64,000 nucleotides of DNA from Apostichopus japonicus (GCF_037975245.1 NC_092572.1:5105501-5169500), one strand, 5' to 3'. Counted from the stretch's first letter, positions 13,303-25,686 are shown. Notes: generated by a model not told the origin, from the letters alone. Made by a program: numbers and translations.

Positions 13303-13690
13303 CATAGGCGTAGGAGGTGGGGGAGGGGGGGGCTGGGGGGTTGCAGCTCCCCCAACCCAAAATTTTTGTGAAAATTCGGGCAATATGCTGATAATTTTTC
13401 GGGTACCTACTGAAAGAAGAATAATTTGCAATGTGTTTTTCAATGGTTAAACTTATATTATTATTATCATTATTATTGTAACGACTTCCCCAATAATTAT
13501 AATCAATATGGAAGGGTAATAACACGGAAAATGATTATGTTATTGGCATTTGATGTAATAACCGATGCATGCCTATATGATATGCACATTAACATGTTGA
13601 ACGCGCGTGGAGCGCGCGAACAATTTTGGTTTTATATTTCGGGCAAGTCGTTACAGCCCCCCCAGATCAAATTAGGCTCAAACGCCTATG
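13303..13690. mobile_element. hAT-type MITE with 8 bp target duplication
   Basis: The 388 bp element begins CATAGGCGTAGGAG and ends CTCAAACGCCTATG, so its ends are inverted repeats (CATAGGCGT). It is flanked on both sides by ATTGTACT, an exact 8 bp target-site duplication typical of hAT transposons. No transposase is present. The interior contains G/C runs and a TTATTATTATCATT stretch. Confidence 0.85.
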
Positions 13691-15261
13691 ATTGTACTTC
13701 TGATTCCCGGGGTCCCTTTAAAACTTTCTGCATCAAATCTAAGTGGATGATATATGCCTTCAATGCTGTTCACATTTAATCCTACTCTAGTAAAATTGAA
13801 ATTATAAAAAAAAAACTCTTAGGAAAGTTGTTTTAGCCGCACATAAAAAAATAAAAAAAAATAATAATAAATAAATTTAAAAAGCCCTGAATTGAATCTT
13901 TAATTGGTCTGAGAATGAGACAAAATGGTTTTGTGGCATAGACTGGTAAGTCAAGTTACATTAATTAATATTAATTAATACAATACCAAATTTCAATACA
14001 ATACCACATCTCAAAGGTGCAGTTACCATCGTAACACCCATCTGTCTTTGGTCTCATACATGTCATTTGATTTCTGACGCTCTCTTCAAGCATGTCCTAC
14101 ACTGCGTGACTGAACCCAACCCTTTAACTCTTACATACTAACATGGAAAACAGTTGGCAGTGTGCTAACATTATGACTTCATCTGATTCTGATCAAGATA
14201 CTCGCCAGTTTTAGATGGTACAGCTTCAGTTGAGAAACTCAGTATGTATTGTTTTCCCAGCCGGCAGTGTGCAGAAAAATTCCACAATTGACGACCAACA
14301 CTGCCTAGTCTGAACAAATACAATGGGGAAACCCATGTTGCATGTTTATTAATCAAGCCCCAGTTATAAATAGAAAATAACACAAATCTTTGCTTATTTT
14401 GGCCACTGGAATAGCATTTGTCAAGCAGGGTATCCTGAGATCAATACAAACTAAAATGTGTGAATGATACTAAACAAAATATAGAATATAAACTCAAAGA
14501 AATGTAACAAAAAAACTGCTTTTCTCCTTCCAATGTCTACCTAAACAGATGGTGCTTCATCAGCATGTTGCAAGCCCTTCATATCCCACCCCATCCCACC
14601 CTACAGCACCCACCCCACCCTACCCTACCCCATCCCACCCTACAGCATCCCACCCCATCCAACAAAACTTGTGCACATGGCAATAAGTTAAGATAACATT
14701 TGGTAAACCTTTCACAACAAGGACTAGGACTTTGAAACTTTTCATAGAAGCAACAAGTAATACAATTCAATATGTTACATAAGAAACAAAATTCAGCCTC
14801 TTTTAACGAATCATTGAATTTTATACTACTCATTTACCTCCTGAATGAACAAGCCTGTCATCTTAGATTTAAATTGAAAAATGCTAGTTGTTACAACCCA
14901 GAAAATGTTGAAACATTGAACTGTAGCTTAGAATTGTAGGGCTCTGTTGGTGGAGGGCGGTAGCTAGAGGAACTCAATAATTATCACATTGGTGGGGCAT
15001 TGGTGCCACAATCAGTGACAATATCAACACCACTGTACATTAGTCTTGACTTGTGACCTCTCACCCTTCAATCTCAACCCCTCTGTTCATGATCCTGTAG
15101 ACTCATCTACTAATAAACGTTGCTGCTCAAAAAATAACTCTTTCGTTTTTATATAAATATAAAGGAAAGACCCTGAAGTATGAAGTAATAATTTATCTTG
15201 TAGTTTTATCAGTACATCAGAGTACTACAGTACATCAAACCATCATTGCATCTCCCTGCCT

Positions 15262-18200
15262 TCATTTCTCGACATCTGGCTTCATCTTCTTCCGCCTCTT
15301 CTTGTGTTTCTTAGATTTATCCTTTCGCTTGGAATCGTCTTTTCGCTTTTCCTTCTTTCGTTTTGTCCGGTCGTCTGATTTCCTCCTTTTGTGTGGTTTT
15401 TCGAAAACGGCATCCCTTACTATTTCTCTCTCTTGCCATTGTCCGCTATGATCGGAGCGTCTTGGCTTTTTTGCCGAATCTTTGTTCAATGTTTTCTCAG
15501 ATGTTCTCTTTCGTTTCCTTTTATCCAGTCCATTGCTATCGCTGTTCTTCCTGTGCAAGCAAAAAGAATTTAAAAAAAAAGAAGGGTAAGCCGCAATATC
15601 CTAAACCGACAAGCATCATATCAAATTTCATGGAAGGTGACATGAAAAAAAGGAACTGATTTTACTCAATATCTCTGCAAAACCCAAACTTTGTAGTGAT
15701 ATGGAAAACTAGAAAGATTTTACACAAAAAAAAGTTAAATATTGCAAGTTAGGGACAGTATATCTCCTTTTCAAGATGGTACATTTTTCCATTTTACAAA
15801 TTATCACGTTGAATTGCATGATACTATAACACCAACAAGCTGTGGTTTAGCATAAACTTGGACCTACTGGGCTCAGTTACAGTCCTATTAAATAGGCGAC
15901 CCAGGGGTGGGAGGGGGCAGGTCTGGGCTACAAAAGACTTCAGTCCGGCTTGCAAAAGTAAAATCAGCCCACAATCTTGAACTTATCCGGTTTCCGGGTA
16001 CTAAATTCCCTGCACATTGCTTTATCTAATTCTATGTATAGAGATATTTTGATATTGTCTGGCCCAATTTTAATGTACTTCAACAAATGTTTTTCTCAGG
16101 CCCTCACAGAAAAGAATCATTGAAAATCCCTTGATACACAGAGTCTTCATTAATTTGATCACGATCTTTCAGGCATCTCCACCTAACAGGTTACTAACTT
16201 GATCCAAGTTCGTTACCAATCTGTACCCTACCTTTTTCTTCTTTTCTTTTTTCCTTTCTTCTTAATGCCTCCTCCTCCTCCTTCTCCTTCACTGTTGCTC
16301 AACTCGTCCATACTCTCCCTGCTGAGAAACTCATCTGGATACAGCTCCATGAAACCAGTGTGGTTCCACCTACGGTAGTAAAAAATAGGAGACAGGTCGA
16401 GAATATTGGGAAGAAATATACGGTAGATTCACGATCAACACATTCTACAAGAACCTTGGAAGTGTTTCAACATTGAAAACCTATATCATACACGAAATAC
16501 ATTCTTGTGTACAGGGTAGGAAATAAGTTTTGGCTGAGGAGGGTTATTTTTGGGACTGATGGAGCTAAAGTTTGCTCCAAAACTGATTTCACTACACTAT
16601 ATGTATCCATGGACAAAATCGGTTTCCTGGTAATTTTTTTAGGGCTATTTTTGGGCTTAGGGGGCTAATTGCCCTTAGCCCTCGCTTATTTCCTACCCTG
16701 CTTGTGTTGATCAATGGCGTGGACACGAACAGTAAGATCATGGAGAAAGTTAATGTTTCAGTGAAACTAAACAAAGTTCTGTTCTTTCATAGTTTCTTGA
16801 CAATTTTCCAGATCAGTTGCAATAGTTGCCTTTGTTAAATATCACTTCAGACTAAATATTAGATAAAATAAGGCAAAAGGACAACCTTCTGGATCAAAAT
16901 AAGTTTCTGAAAAATCACCAAAGAATTACTCTCATTTTACCTATTTTCATTCTACTTCAAGAAGATTTTGGAAAACAAATTAATTGCTACTGTATCTTAA
17001 ATAAGGATGAAAGATTCTAAAACTTTAAAAAATTCAGTTCGAATGTGATTAATACTTTCGGACAACAGCATTTAAAGAGTGGGATGAAATTTTAATTCTA
17101 ATCAAGTTCTATATTTTCTTAAATTATTTTATTTGGAGAAAAAAAGTATGAGAATGTTTTTAGTATGATTAAGTTATTAACAGGCATTTAGCAATTAACA
17201 AAAACTTGATTAGCTTGGTTAAAATTAGCAGAGATTTATTCAAAATGTTTTGTTACAACATAATACTTTGACTTACTTCCCCATCTCTTCTTTCAGTTTA
17301 ACGATGTCTCGAGTTGTTCTCTTAGTTTCATTATCATCACTTCTCATTCTGCCATACGATCTTCTCCTTTCCGATGAACCCCTCCACAAAGAGAAGATGA
17401 GAAAGCAAAATCAATATTCTTATTTACTAACTGTGTGTGACTTATTCACAAAGCAATAACCAGACAACAATGAACCCAATGCCAAGAGTGTACACATAAC
17501 TACAGTGACAGCACTGACAACAAAATTGCTCTGCACGTCACATTTGCTGGCATGCTCTCCAAAAATGTACCTGTTTGCAATCAACATCATCAGTTTATTT
17601 ATCAGTAACGTTTTGACGCCACAACTTAAAAAAGTCACGGACCGTTTGTGACATCAACTGACAAACAACTGATCAGTGTGACTGTCTTGTGGTAATGACT
17701 GGTGTTCTTTAAGGTCACCTGCAAAGTTATGACCTTGTGACAGAAATATGCCACATACATCAGTTTTTCCCACTTGAGATGCTGGCACTACTTAAAGGCA
17801 TTGAAGACTCCCACAAACCGCATGCAGCCAACTGAAAAAGTTAACTTTCTGTTGCTTGCAAGTTGCAGGTGACATTTTGTTTGTGTCGCTACAAAATGCA
17901 GACAGTAATGAAACGTGATACCTAATTATTTTTAGCTGGACCTAAGATATCCCTCGCTGTATCGTTTATACACTGTGCTGAGGGTATTGAACGCAGCTGT
18001 GTGTACTGACTGTACACTAGTGTCTTATTACCGACAGTAACAACCTGTGTGTGTATTTTCTGGGATCGATGGTGGTGTCTAACACTTCTGTTACACCTCA
18101 TTCGTAACTAGGTCAGATTACCGGCATTAGACGTTTCTTTTTGCGCAAGTCTTCTCACCATTTAAACCTGGTAAAATCTTGATCAGATGAACAGGTATGT

Positions 18201-19244
18201 AGTTGTAGGCACACACATACTAACTGACTATCCACAGTTTTTTCCTGGCTTAAAATTATAAACTATTTAACCCCCACGGTCAGAAAACAATCAATTGTGA
18301 TGCAATAAAGCTTCCTTACCACACATTTTCTATAGCATGTTACTATTTTAACATATATCTGTATAAATATGTAGATATTTGCAGTTCTTATAACATAGTG
18401 ACAACATTTTGTGCAGGCAATATAACAATTTAACAAAGCAATACTATTTTGAATTTAATAGTGTAGTTTTCCAAATCCTGCAGTTCAAACTTCTGAAAGG
18501 CATTTTAAAATATCTGAAACACCTGAAATTGCTTTCCTCACTACTATTCGTGGGTTTTAACATATTTAACTGGCATGTGATCCCTGGTGATCAGGATGTT
18601 ACTGTAAGTGGCTTCTGACTAGCACCTCCTAACACAGAAATGTTCGTACACAGTAATTGCACTACAAAGGGTAGGATAGCTGCGTGCGGCCATCTGAAAA
18701 AGTTAACTTTCTGTTGCTTTCAAGTGACGTTTTGTTCGTGTCGCTACAAAATGCAGACAGTAATGATATGTGATACCCTGTTATCTTTAGCTGGACATGA
18801 GATGTCCATCGCTGTATCGTGTGTACACTGTGCTGTGGGTATTGACTGCAGCTGTATGTACTGACTGTACACTAGTGTCTAATTACCGACGGTAGCAAGC
18901 TGTGTGTATTTTCTGGGATCGATGGTGGTGTCTAACACTTCTGTTACACCTTATTCGAAACTAGGTCAGATTACCCGCATTAGACGTTTCTTTTTGCGGG
19001 AGTCTTCACACCCTTTAAAATGAGGTTTGCACTTGTTAATTACTGGTACTGAGTTTTGAGAATGAGTGTTATGTCACGGCGGTACTTACATCCTTTGATC
19101 GTAATCAGAAGCATTGCTCCCCTCTCTTTGATTTCTTTTGCTGTTCCACATATCCTTCTCCTCCAGGAGTCTGTTATGTGTATCAACATGATGGAGAACA
19201 TTTTGCAACAGCTTACGGTTGACATATTTGGCAGAAACAGACAT
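15262..19244 (-). CDS. NKAPD1: NKAP domain-containing protein 1 (NKAPD1, C11orf57-like)
   Basis: Coding exons on the minus strand are 19244-19090, 17381-17277, 16369-16232 and 15550-15262. All phases agree and give 228 aa. The N-terminus (KLLQNVLHHVDTHNRLLEEK, then DMW) matches the vertebrate block [24 protein letters not shown]. A second shared block is RMRSD, and a third is HTGFMELYPDEF, compared with HSGYKELYPEEF. The C-terminal exon is almost entirely Lys/Arg/Ser/Asp with nuclear-localisation-like clusters. The human protein is somewhat longer, with more basic repeats. The molecular role is poorly known; a nuclear location is inferred from composition. The start ATG (MSVSAKYVN) is the first in frame. 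The gene sits head-to-head with PIH1D2, as in vertebrates. Confidence 0.93.
16512..16700. mobile_element. Short hAT-type MITE in an NKAPD1 intron
   Basis: The 189 bp element has perfect 16 bp inverted ends, CAGGGTAGGAAATAAG at the left and its complement at the right. It is flanked by CTTGTGTA and CTTGTGTT, an 8 bp duplication with one change. It contains no coding sequence. Confidence 0.85.
17792..18165. mobile_element. TTAA-bordered MITE, copy 1
   Basis: The left end TTAAAGGCATTGAAGACTC and right end CTTCTCACCATTTAA are imperfect inverted repeats. The interior has CTGAAAAAGTTAACTTTCTG and GTGTCGCTACAAAATGCAGA, shared with two other copies in this window. It lies in NKAPD1 intron 1. Confidence 0.8.
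18661..19018. mobile_element. TTAA-bordered MITE, copy 2
   Basis: It shares its interior with the copy at 17792 and ends GGGAGTCTTCACACCCTTTAA. The left end has drifted. It lies in the same NKAPD1 intron, 71 bp beyond the end of coding exon 1, in the same orientation as copy 1. Confidence 0.8.
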
Positions 19245-19411
19245 ATTGGTTCACTTTCTGAGGAATCAGAGAAGGGTAAGATTAAAATAGCTAGTTTATT
19301 AATACATACAGACACTCAGTTAAAAGAGTCAGCTTATATGCATATGTGAAGGGGAGGAGGAGAGGGAATGAGAGGGAGGGACAGGGGAGAGGTGTTAAAA
19401 TGTTCGAAGTG

Positions 19412-20245
19412 ATTATTCGCAGGGCAGCCCGGCGAATAACGTACACAGACACGTTATTCGCAGGGCTGCGACGATTTTGAAAATAGGTTTATTATTAGGT
19501 TTTGCTATTGATACCAGTCAGTTTAGGGGCCTTGAAAAGCCAACCTTTTGGGCCCAAATAGTCTTAGCCACTTCATTAGCTAATTTTTGGAGCCCCAGCA
19601 GTTCAAGTTTAAAAGCTTATTTTAAGGGAGCTTATCTTGGGATTCCCCAAAAGCCGATATTGCCTGAAAGCCAGTATGGTCAAAGGTGTGACACCCCCCC
19701 CCCCCCACCTCCCACACCTTTACATGCAAATGAGCAGTCACTCTGCAAAAACAAAGGTGAAAATGATTGTGGGATGACATTTTTATGTTGGCGATACTAA
19801 TGCTAGACTGGTTCAATCTTAAGGCCCTAGGCTCCCAAAACCAATCCTAACAGCATTAAGATAGGAATCCCAAAGGCCAATAAATTCCTCAAAATATAGA
19901 GGCTCCCAATTAAGACTCTCAAAAAGATAGCTGGTGCCCAAAAGCAAACTCGAATAGCCCCAAAAGCAAACTCGAATAGCCCCCCAAAATTACTGAGCCC
20001 GTTAACCCAGTCTAAGGCTGCCCTGTGAATAAGGTGTATGTGTCTGGCTATTCGCAGGGCAGCCCTGCAAATAAGATGCTTGTGTCTGGCTATTCACAGG
20101 GCTGCCCTGCGAATAAGGTGTATGTGTCTGGCTATTCGCAGGGCTGCCCTGTGAATAAGATGCTTTTGTCCGGCTATTCGCAGGGCTGCCCTGTGAATAA
20201 GGTGTATGTGTCTGGCTATTCGCAGGGCTGCCCTGCGAATAAGCC
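19412..20245. mobile_element. Foldback-like element with palindromic minisatellite ends
   Basis: Both borders consist of copies of a near-perfect palindrome, TATTCGCAGGGC next to GCCCTGCGAATA. At the left border about 1.5 copies are separated by ACGTACACAGACACG. At the right border (20015-20245) about six copies occur at a 42 bp period with GGTGTATGTGTCTGG between them. Read on opposite strands, the two borders resemble each other. The interior (19475-20000) has no recognisable gene. Because 42 is a multiple of three, the right array is an open frame (VSGYSQGCPANK repeats), but I do not call it a gene. Confidence 0.6.
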
Positions 20246-21849
20246 CCACCTAAAATGTTACTGGCCTTTTTTTGGCTGATTTGGAAAATATGCTAGCCTG
20301 GTAGTGGTACTTTAGTAATCGATAAGGGTTATAGTTGTAATCTATAGACGTGTAGGCCTAGCAAGGATATACCAATTGCCCTGTTGCCAAAGCTTATGAC
20401 TTTGACTGAGTATCACTCATCCGCCTATATTACTGTTACAGTGTTAGTGTTAGTGTTACTGTTAACATGTTACACTAGTTACAGTACACACAATAGATCT
20501 AGGCCTAGGCCTAGCCTATTTTCACTTAGGCCAGAGTAGTGTAATTTTGTGGAACTGCGCAGTGGAGATACCGCAAAACAATTTGAAATTGAAAGTTTAT
20601 TCAATGAATATACCCGATCTACACTCACATGGTCATAACGCAGAGCCGAGTAACTTACCGTGTAACTTAGATTCCCTTGCTACTGCAGTGCTAGGCCTAT
20701 ACCGGTGTAATAAGTTAGGCCTAGCCGTATCATGAAGTCTGTGTGCACAGTGTATACGGTACTGCTCAGTTCGCTCGCTTATAGCATTATCGCGTACGAT
20801 TACCGTGCGCTATAGTCTATGACTTGCTTCAACTTTCATTTGATACGAAACACCAACATTTCGCAATAAGATCATCGTCACTGGTTACCAGCCACGCCAC
20901 AGAAGTTTGGTTTACTTAATTGCTGTTCAACTTTGGCCCAAAAGTAACATATACAGTTGGTATTATTAAACATAAAGATCGCTTTGTATGTTTTATTGAC
21001 CTACAAGGTTCTTGAAGTTTAAAGTAAGTTATAACTCAACTATATGAAGCTCTAATTCTAACTCTAAGTGAGTCCAACTGTCGCCTGTTGTTTATAAGTG
21101 TTGGTGTTGGTAGGTCTAATTCCGCGATGAATTTCTAAAGTAACTAACTGTTAAAAGTGTAATGCTTCACTGCTTCGTTTTACTGGTATGCATCACAAAG
21201 CCAACCGCCGTAGTTGCATTTGCGCCGTTAAAATCTCTTGATTTTAAATGCAAAAATTAACAACTTTTTATTTTTTTCTGGGTTATTTTCATGCTTTATT
21301 TTCTAGGCAAATCGTAACAGTAAGATATTTGACGATGGTGGTAGACTGGTAGTGGTACTGTAGCACCAATAGTGGTAGCCTCTAGGCGTATCCATTATGT
21401 ACATAGGCCTAGCCTACTGTTGTACGGCCTAGGGTTAATAAAATATGCGACAGAGATGAATTTCTATCAATTTGTCCCCAGAATGAACGTTTCACAAATA
21501 TGATTTAATTGTGTTATTTGCACATAACCGAGATATGATAGTAGCCTAAAGGTGAAAACATTACTGTTGTGAAATACAAAATAAAGTAAAACTGTTAGCA
21601 AACTGCTGAAATACTACATCAAACAATGAAAGAAGGCCTGCATGTTGGGCAGGTAGTTCAGAAAGCTTACACTATACTTGATTTGATTTGATTTGTACTC
21701 AGATTGTTCAAAATACAAAAATATTACAAAGACAAAATAGACAAATAGGACGGAATTGAAAAGAACAAACGATCGAGTAACAGGAGCTAAACCCATTAGG
21801 CTGCCAGAACGTCGGCTCATTTCCAATTGGGCCCTATAGACGAAAAATT

Positions 21850-22200
21850 GCACATTCAATGGAAAATACTAGAAACCAATAAATAAGACTCAAAAACGAA
21901 TATATTGCACAAAATACTGAAAGGTACCTCCCTCTCCCCCCACCCCCAAAATAACATGAGATGCTTCCTTAACTCAGCTCTAAAAAGATGAGAAGACTTA
22001 ATGGATTTGATATGATTTGGAAGAGCATTCCAATCCTGAATTGCCATGAAGTAGAAAGTAGAGCTAACACCACCCTTGGAATCAGTAACATAGAAATGTG
22101 ATGTCTTGAACGAGTCCCCTGATTATGAATGACAGAGGTTTTGGTGAAATTGGTGGTGAGGTAGGGAGAACTACAGTAGTTAAACAACATTGAGACTTAT
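21850..22200 (-). mobile_element. Non-LTR retrotransposon 3' remnant
   Basis: On the minus strand the translation AIQDWNALPNHIKSI followed by FRAELRKHLM matches the conserved C-terminal end of LINE ORF2 proteins (FPRAIxDWNxLPxxI...FKxxLxxHL). A frameshift separates an upstream block. It is an old, dead copy just upstream of PIH1D2. Confidence 0.75.
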
Positions 22201-22375
22201 TTTCCTGAAGCTCAAACCATAGTGAATCCTCCAGGTTTTCCAACCAATGGTAACTTGCTTTTGAAACTATTTCCACTGTAACTTCTTAAACCCTCATTAC
22301 CAGTCAAGCACAAGATCCCACCCAGGATATATATCTTAGCATGCCAATTTGCCCGATGCCTACCCCACAGAGACA

Positions 22376-25300
22376 ATGGATTCACCTAACGAGATGCTGA
22401 AGCAGGCAGAGCACATATGGAAAATGCTAGATGAATTGGCAGACAGTGACCCTGATGCCTACAAAAACTTTGTGCAAAAAAGTATGGATGAGAAGAAAAG
22501 AGAAACAGCCATCCCAGAACCTTTTATGTGTCTGAAGACAGAGCTGATAACGGTACAATTGTTTTTTTTTCTGTGTACATAATTTTGAAATCAAAAAGCT
22601 TTCCTAATTTTAATTATTTTGTATTGTCTACTTGCATATACTCTACTTTGCAGGTGTTGCCTGCGCATAACCAAGTCGTTGTGCTATGGACGGTTAATAT
22701 TTTTTTAAATTTGGTTGGGAAATTAATATATCAGCACAACATATTTATGAATGCCTTGAAAACACATTACGTACTTCGTAAGTTCAAACCGTTCCCTCTA
22801 ATTAAATTGTTAAGATTTTAAATGATGCTTTCGCTGTATGTTTGTAAATGCATCATGAAGTTTGTGAAGGCTAGGATGCTTGACCAATGTAAAATAATTT
22901 TTCTGACGCTTGATTAAATACTACAGTATAATCTAACTCTACAGAGCCACATTGTGAATCACATTTTCGTTACATTTATATGCTAGAAAAGGTGGCTCTG
23001 CATGGGATTATTTTCTGGTTACTCATTAATCTTATTACTTTTATCTCTCAGAAAACTTCAGACAACACTTTTCTGTTTGTGAACATCTGCAGCTGGACTA
23101 AAGTGCCAGCTCCCAAGACCTCGACAGATGCTGTTTCTGTGACTGGAGGACCGTTAGAAGAGGAACAGTCAGAATATGGTATCGTTAATTTATGAATTGT
23201 CTTCATATCAGTCTGAATGTACCCTAACCAGAGGCGGAGCATCCATACAGTCAGAGGAGCGCATGCCCCCCCCCCCCGACTGACTCAGATAGACTGCTGG
23301 CGCCCTTTTCAGCTTTTTACCACCATTTACTTATTCTCGATTATTGACTTTTTTATTGCGCTCTCATCTACCTATTGACATTTGTCACATTATCTGCAAA
23401 TTAGCAAGGCCTGGAAAGGGTAATTTCTGGCCATTTTGGGAGTATCTTTACTCAAAAAATGTTGGTACGATCTGCGCCAACCTGTGGTGGCGCCCCACTC
23501 AGATAGTGTCAGAAGCGCCCCTACAGACCATTCCGCCCCCCTGACCAGTACCCTTAGCTCTGCCACTGACCCTAACATGGCCACTTGTTTCTGTCTGAAA
23601 TGTGTCCTGAATTATTTTTAAAAATTAAAAAATATATTTTGATTAAGTATATGATTAATGCCAACAGCTTCATAAAATTGGCCATTTAGTAGTGACTCCA
23701 GTTTAAGAACAGACAGGCAAATTGTCCATAGTAATAGTCATTCAACCATTCTGATCTTACAACTTGGCTTATTACTAAACTTCAAATCTGGTTACCATTT
23801 TCAAAATTTTGCTGCAAGAATGATATATGGTAGAAATAGATATGATCATGTGACTGATCTATTCCATGATCTTCATTGGTTAAAATCAAGAGAGAGGGTG
23901 TACTTTAAAATAATATTGATTGTGTTTAAGTCTGTTAGAGGACTGGGTCCTAAATATATCCATGATATGTTGGTAACCTCTAACCGTAGCAGAAGTACGT
24001 TATTGATAGAGCCTCGAGTTAAATCCTCGTATGTGTATCCCTCGTTTGCGAAGGCTGGACCTAAATTGTGGAATAAGCTTCATGACAGCCTTAAAGAAAA
24101 AATGCTGCTACTTTTAAGAGGCAATTAAAACATTACTTATTTGTCAATGGTTCTGATTTCAGCCAGAATCTCGACCAGGTTTAACTTTTGTATCGTTACT
24201 TTGAGATTTATTTAGTTGTTTTCCAGCACAGCAGTGCACACAGTTTTCTGTAGTAGTTGTGCTTATAAGCCTTTATTATTATTATTTTCATGCAGGTGCC
24301 CTTTTGTCGTCCTTTCTACATAAAAGATATGTAAACCCTATATTTAGGTCACTCAAGTATATATTTGATAGTATACCTTGTTCATTTTGCTACCTCTGCA
24401 ATTAATTGGTTGTATTGTTTCTGATTATTTATTTTGTCTGACAGGATCAGTCAAGGTCACTCGAGTAGCAATCAACCCTGACGTGTTAAAAGAATGTGCA
24501 CAGAAGCGAGAGGAAATGAAATTATTGGTCAAACTCATATTTCAGTTCCTTGAAAACCAACATAACTTTGACATCTCTCACAAATACACTGTTGTGAAAG
24601 AAACATTTTTTGGAGATAAATCTGCTTTGGCTAATTTCTTTGGAGCCGCTAAGGGAAAGATGAATGATGACCCTTTAAAGAAATCTTTGGAGGAATTACA
24701 GAATTTAAGCCCAGAGACCCTCTTGGCTCGGATGAATAAAGTCTCTATGGATGAGAACAATTTGTCAGAGTTCACGTTGGAGAAGGAATCCGTTGGCGAC
24801 GTCAAAAAAGAAGACAGAGTATTAATTGAAGAGATTTCTAGCCAAAAATTTAGCCTTCCAAAGCCAGAATATGAACTGACAATAAAAGAAAAGGATGGTA
24901 CGAAAATGCGGAGATGCGTGGTTCGGGTAGCTCTGCCTGGCGTGTCTTCTGTTTCAGAGTGCGAGCTGGAGATAGATTGTGTAAGTAAAGCATGAATAAT
25001 GCAGCCTATTTCTTCTGCAAGTGTTAACCTGAAAGCCAGTAGGCTTTATAGTGATTGCGTGCCACATTTTGTATAAGAACATTATAGAGTAACATATATG
25101 CAAACAAGATTCTAACGTGTTGACTATTAATGATCAGCGAGATTCCTGGACAAATTCGGACTCTACTTATCGTGTAAGAAGTCCATCATCCAAGCTCAAA
25201 GATAGTCAGTATAGGCCCCAAATTATAGCACGCAATAATTGCTAGAAATTTTCAGAAAGTACTTTCCTTGAGGTCTTTACTCGCCAAATCGTTCTCAGAC

Positions 25301-25686
25301 ATTTTTAAGGAACACACAAGATGACTGAATGTCCCAATGAGGAATATTTCATGGAAAATTGTAATAAAAACAGTCGATCACATAGATTCCTTCCTCCTCG
25401 GATATGGAATAAAAAACGGAGATACTGGACGTTTCTTCCAAATCAGAGAGAAGCAGAAGTAAATTACCCTTCAAATTCTCAGCACAAAATTGTTTGAAGC
25501 TTGTTGATTATATTTTATCTATTGATTCTGTCGTTTTGTCCACAGGGGGAAGTCAGTTTGAATGTCACAGGCAAGTACTCTCTTGAGGTTACCATACCAG
25601 AGCCATTCCGAGAAGACGAGGTCTCGGCAAAATTCATTAAGAAGACGTCAACACTATCTGTTACCATTCCATTAAAGAACAGTTGA
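22376..25686 (+). CDS. PIH1D2: PIH1 domain-containing protein 2 (PIH1D2)
   Basis: Coding exons are 22376-22552, 23052-23178, 24445-24980 and 25546-25686; phases agree and give 326 aa (human 315). Residues 1-160 form the PIH1 N-terminal domain, with the family blocks ADSDPDAYKNFVQ, FVNICSWTKVPAP and VAINPDVL. Residues 215-326 form the C-terminal CS-like (p23/alpha-crystallin) domain, with PEYELTIKEKDG, VALPGVSSVSECEL and the ending AKFIKKTSTLSVTIPL. PIH proteins are HSP90 co-chaperones of R2TP-type complexes; PIH1D2 is known to pair with SPAG1 and RUVBL1/2 in the testis-enriched R2SP complex and is tied to ciliary dynein assembly. Intron 2 carries a hAT MITE and a LINE remnant. Tail-to-tail with KMT2. 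Confidence 0.97.
23229..23568. mobile_element. hAT-type MITE in PIH1D2 intron 2
   Basis: The 340 bp element starts CAGAGGCGGAGC and ends GCTCTGCCACTG, inverted ends with two differences. It is flanked on both sides by ACCCTAAC, an exact 8 bp duplication. Internal C-runs are present and there is no transposase. Confidence 0.85.
23690..24180 (+). mobile_element. Non-LTR retrotransposon remnant in PIH1D2 intron 2
   Basis: An open frame (23820-24128) encodes AARMIYGRNRYDHVTDLFHD, then LHWLKSRERVYFKI, GLGPKYIHDM and FAKAGPKLWNKLHDSLKE. This is the standard C-terminal region of CR1/L2-like LINE ORF2 (HWLPVxxRIxFKI..GLAPxYLxDL..AxPxLWNxLP). It is in sense orientation to PIH1D2, and the 5' part with the RT core is missing. 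Confidence 0.85.

Larger units (their letters stand above)
9049..15261. other. LRRC58 3' UTR and intergenic region to NKAPD1
   Basis: AATAAA signals at 9912-9917 and 9956-9961 are candidate LRRC58 polyadenylation sites. The rest holds a LINE remnant (10536-10820), a tRNA-like SINE head (11338-11420) next to an AT microsatellite (11455-11522), a hAT-type MITE (13303-13690), and a CCCACCC-rich block at 14580-14660. No further conserved exon is seen. Confidence 0.7.
19245..22375. promoter_or_regulatory. Divergent intergenic region between NKAPD1 and PIH1D2
   Basis: The 3.1 kb between the two start codons must contain both promoters and the 5' UTRs. Most of the left half is taken up by a foldback-like repeat (19412-20245) and the right part by a LINE remnant (21850-22200). 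The unique-looking stretch at about 20300-21600 is the best place for the shared control region. I see no TATA box. A CCCCACAG just before the PIH1D2 start codon could be a splice acceptor, so a non-coding first exon may lie here. Confidence 0.5.

Noticed and set aside
15363-15659. 98-codon frame on the plus strand over NKAPD1 exon 4
   Set aside because: It is antisense to a conserved, phase-consistent exon and has no domain of its own.
20025-20279. 84-codon frame with VSGYSQGCPANK repeats
   Set aside because: It follows from a 42 bp palindromic minisatellite and shows no conserved domain or splice context.
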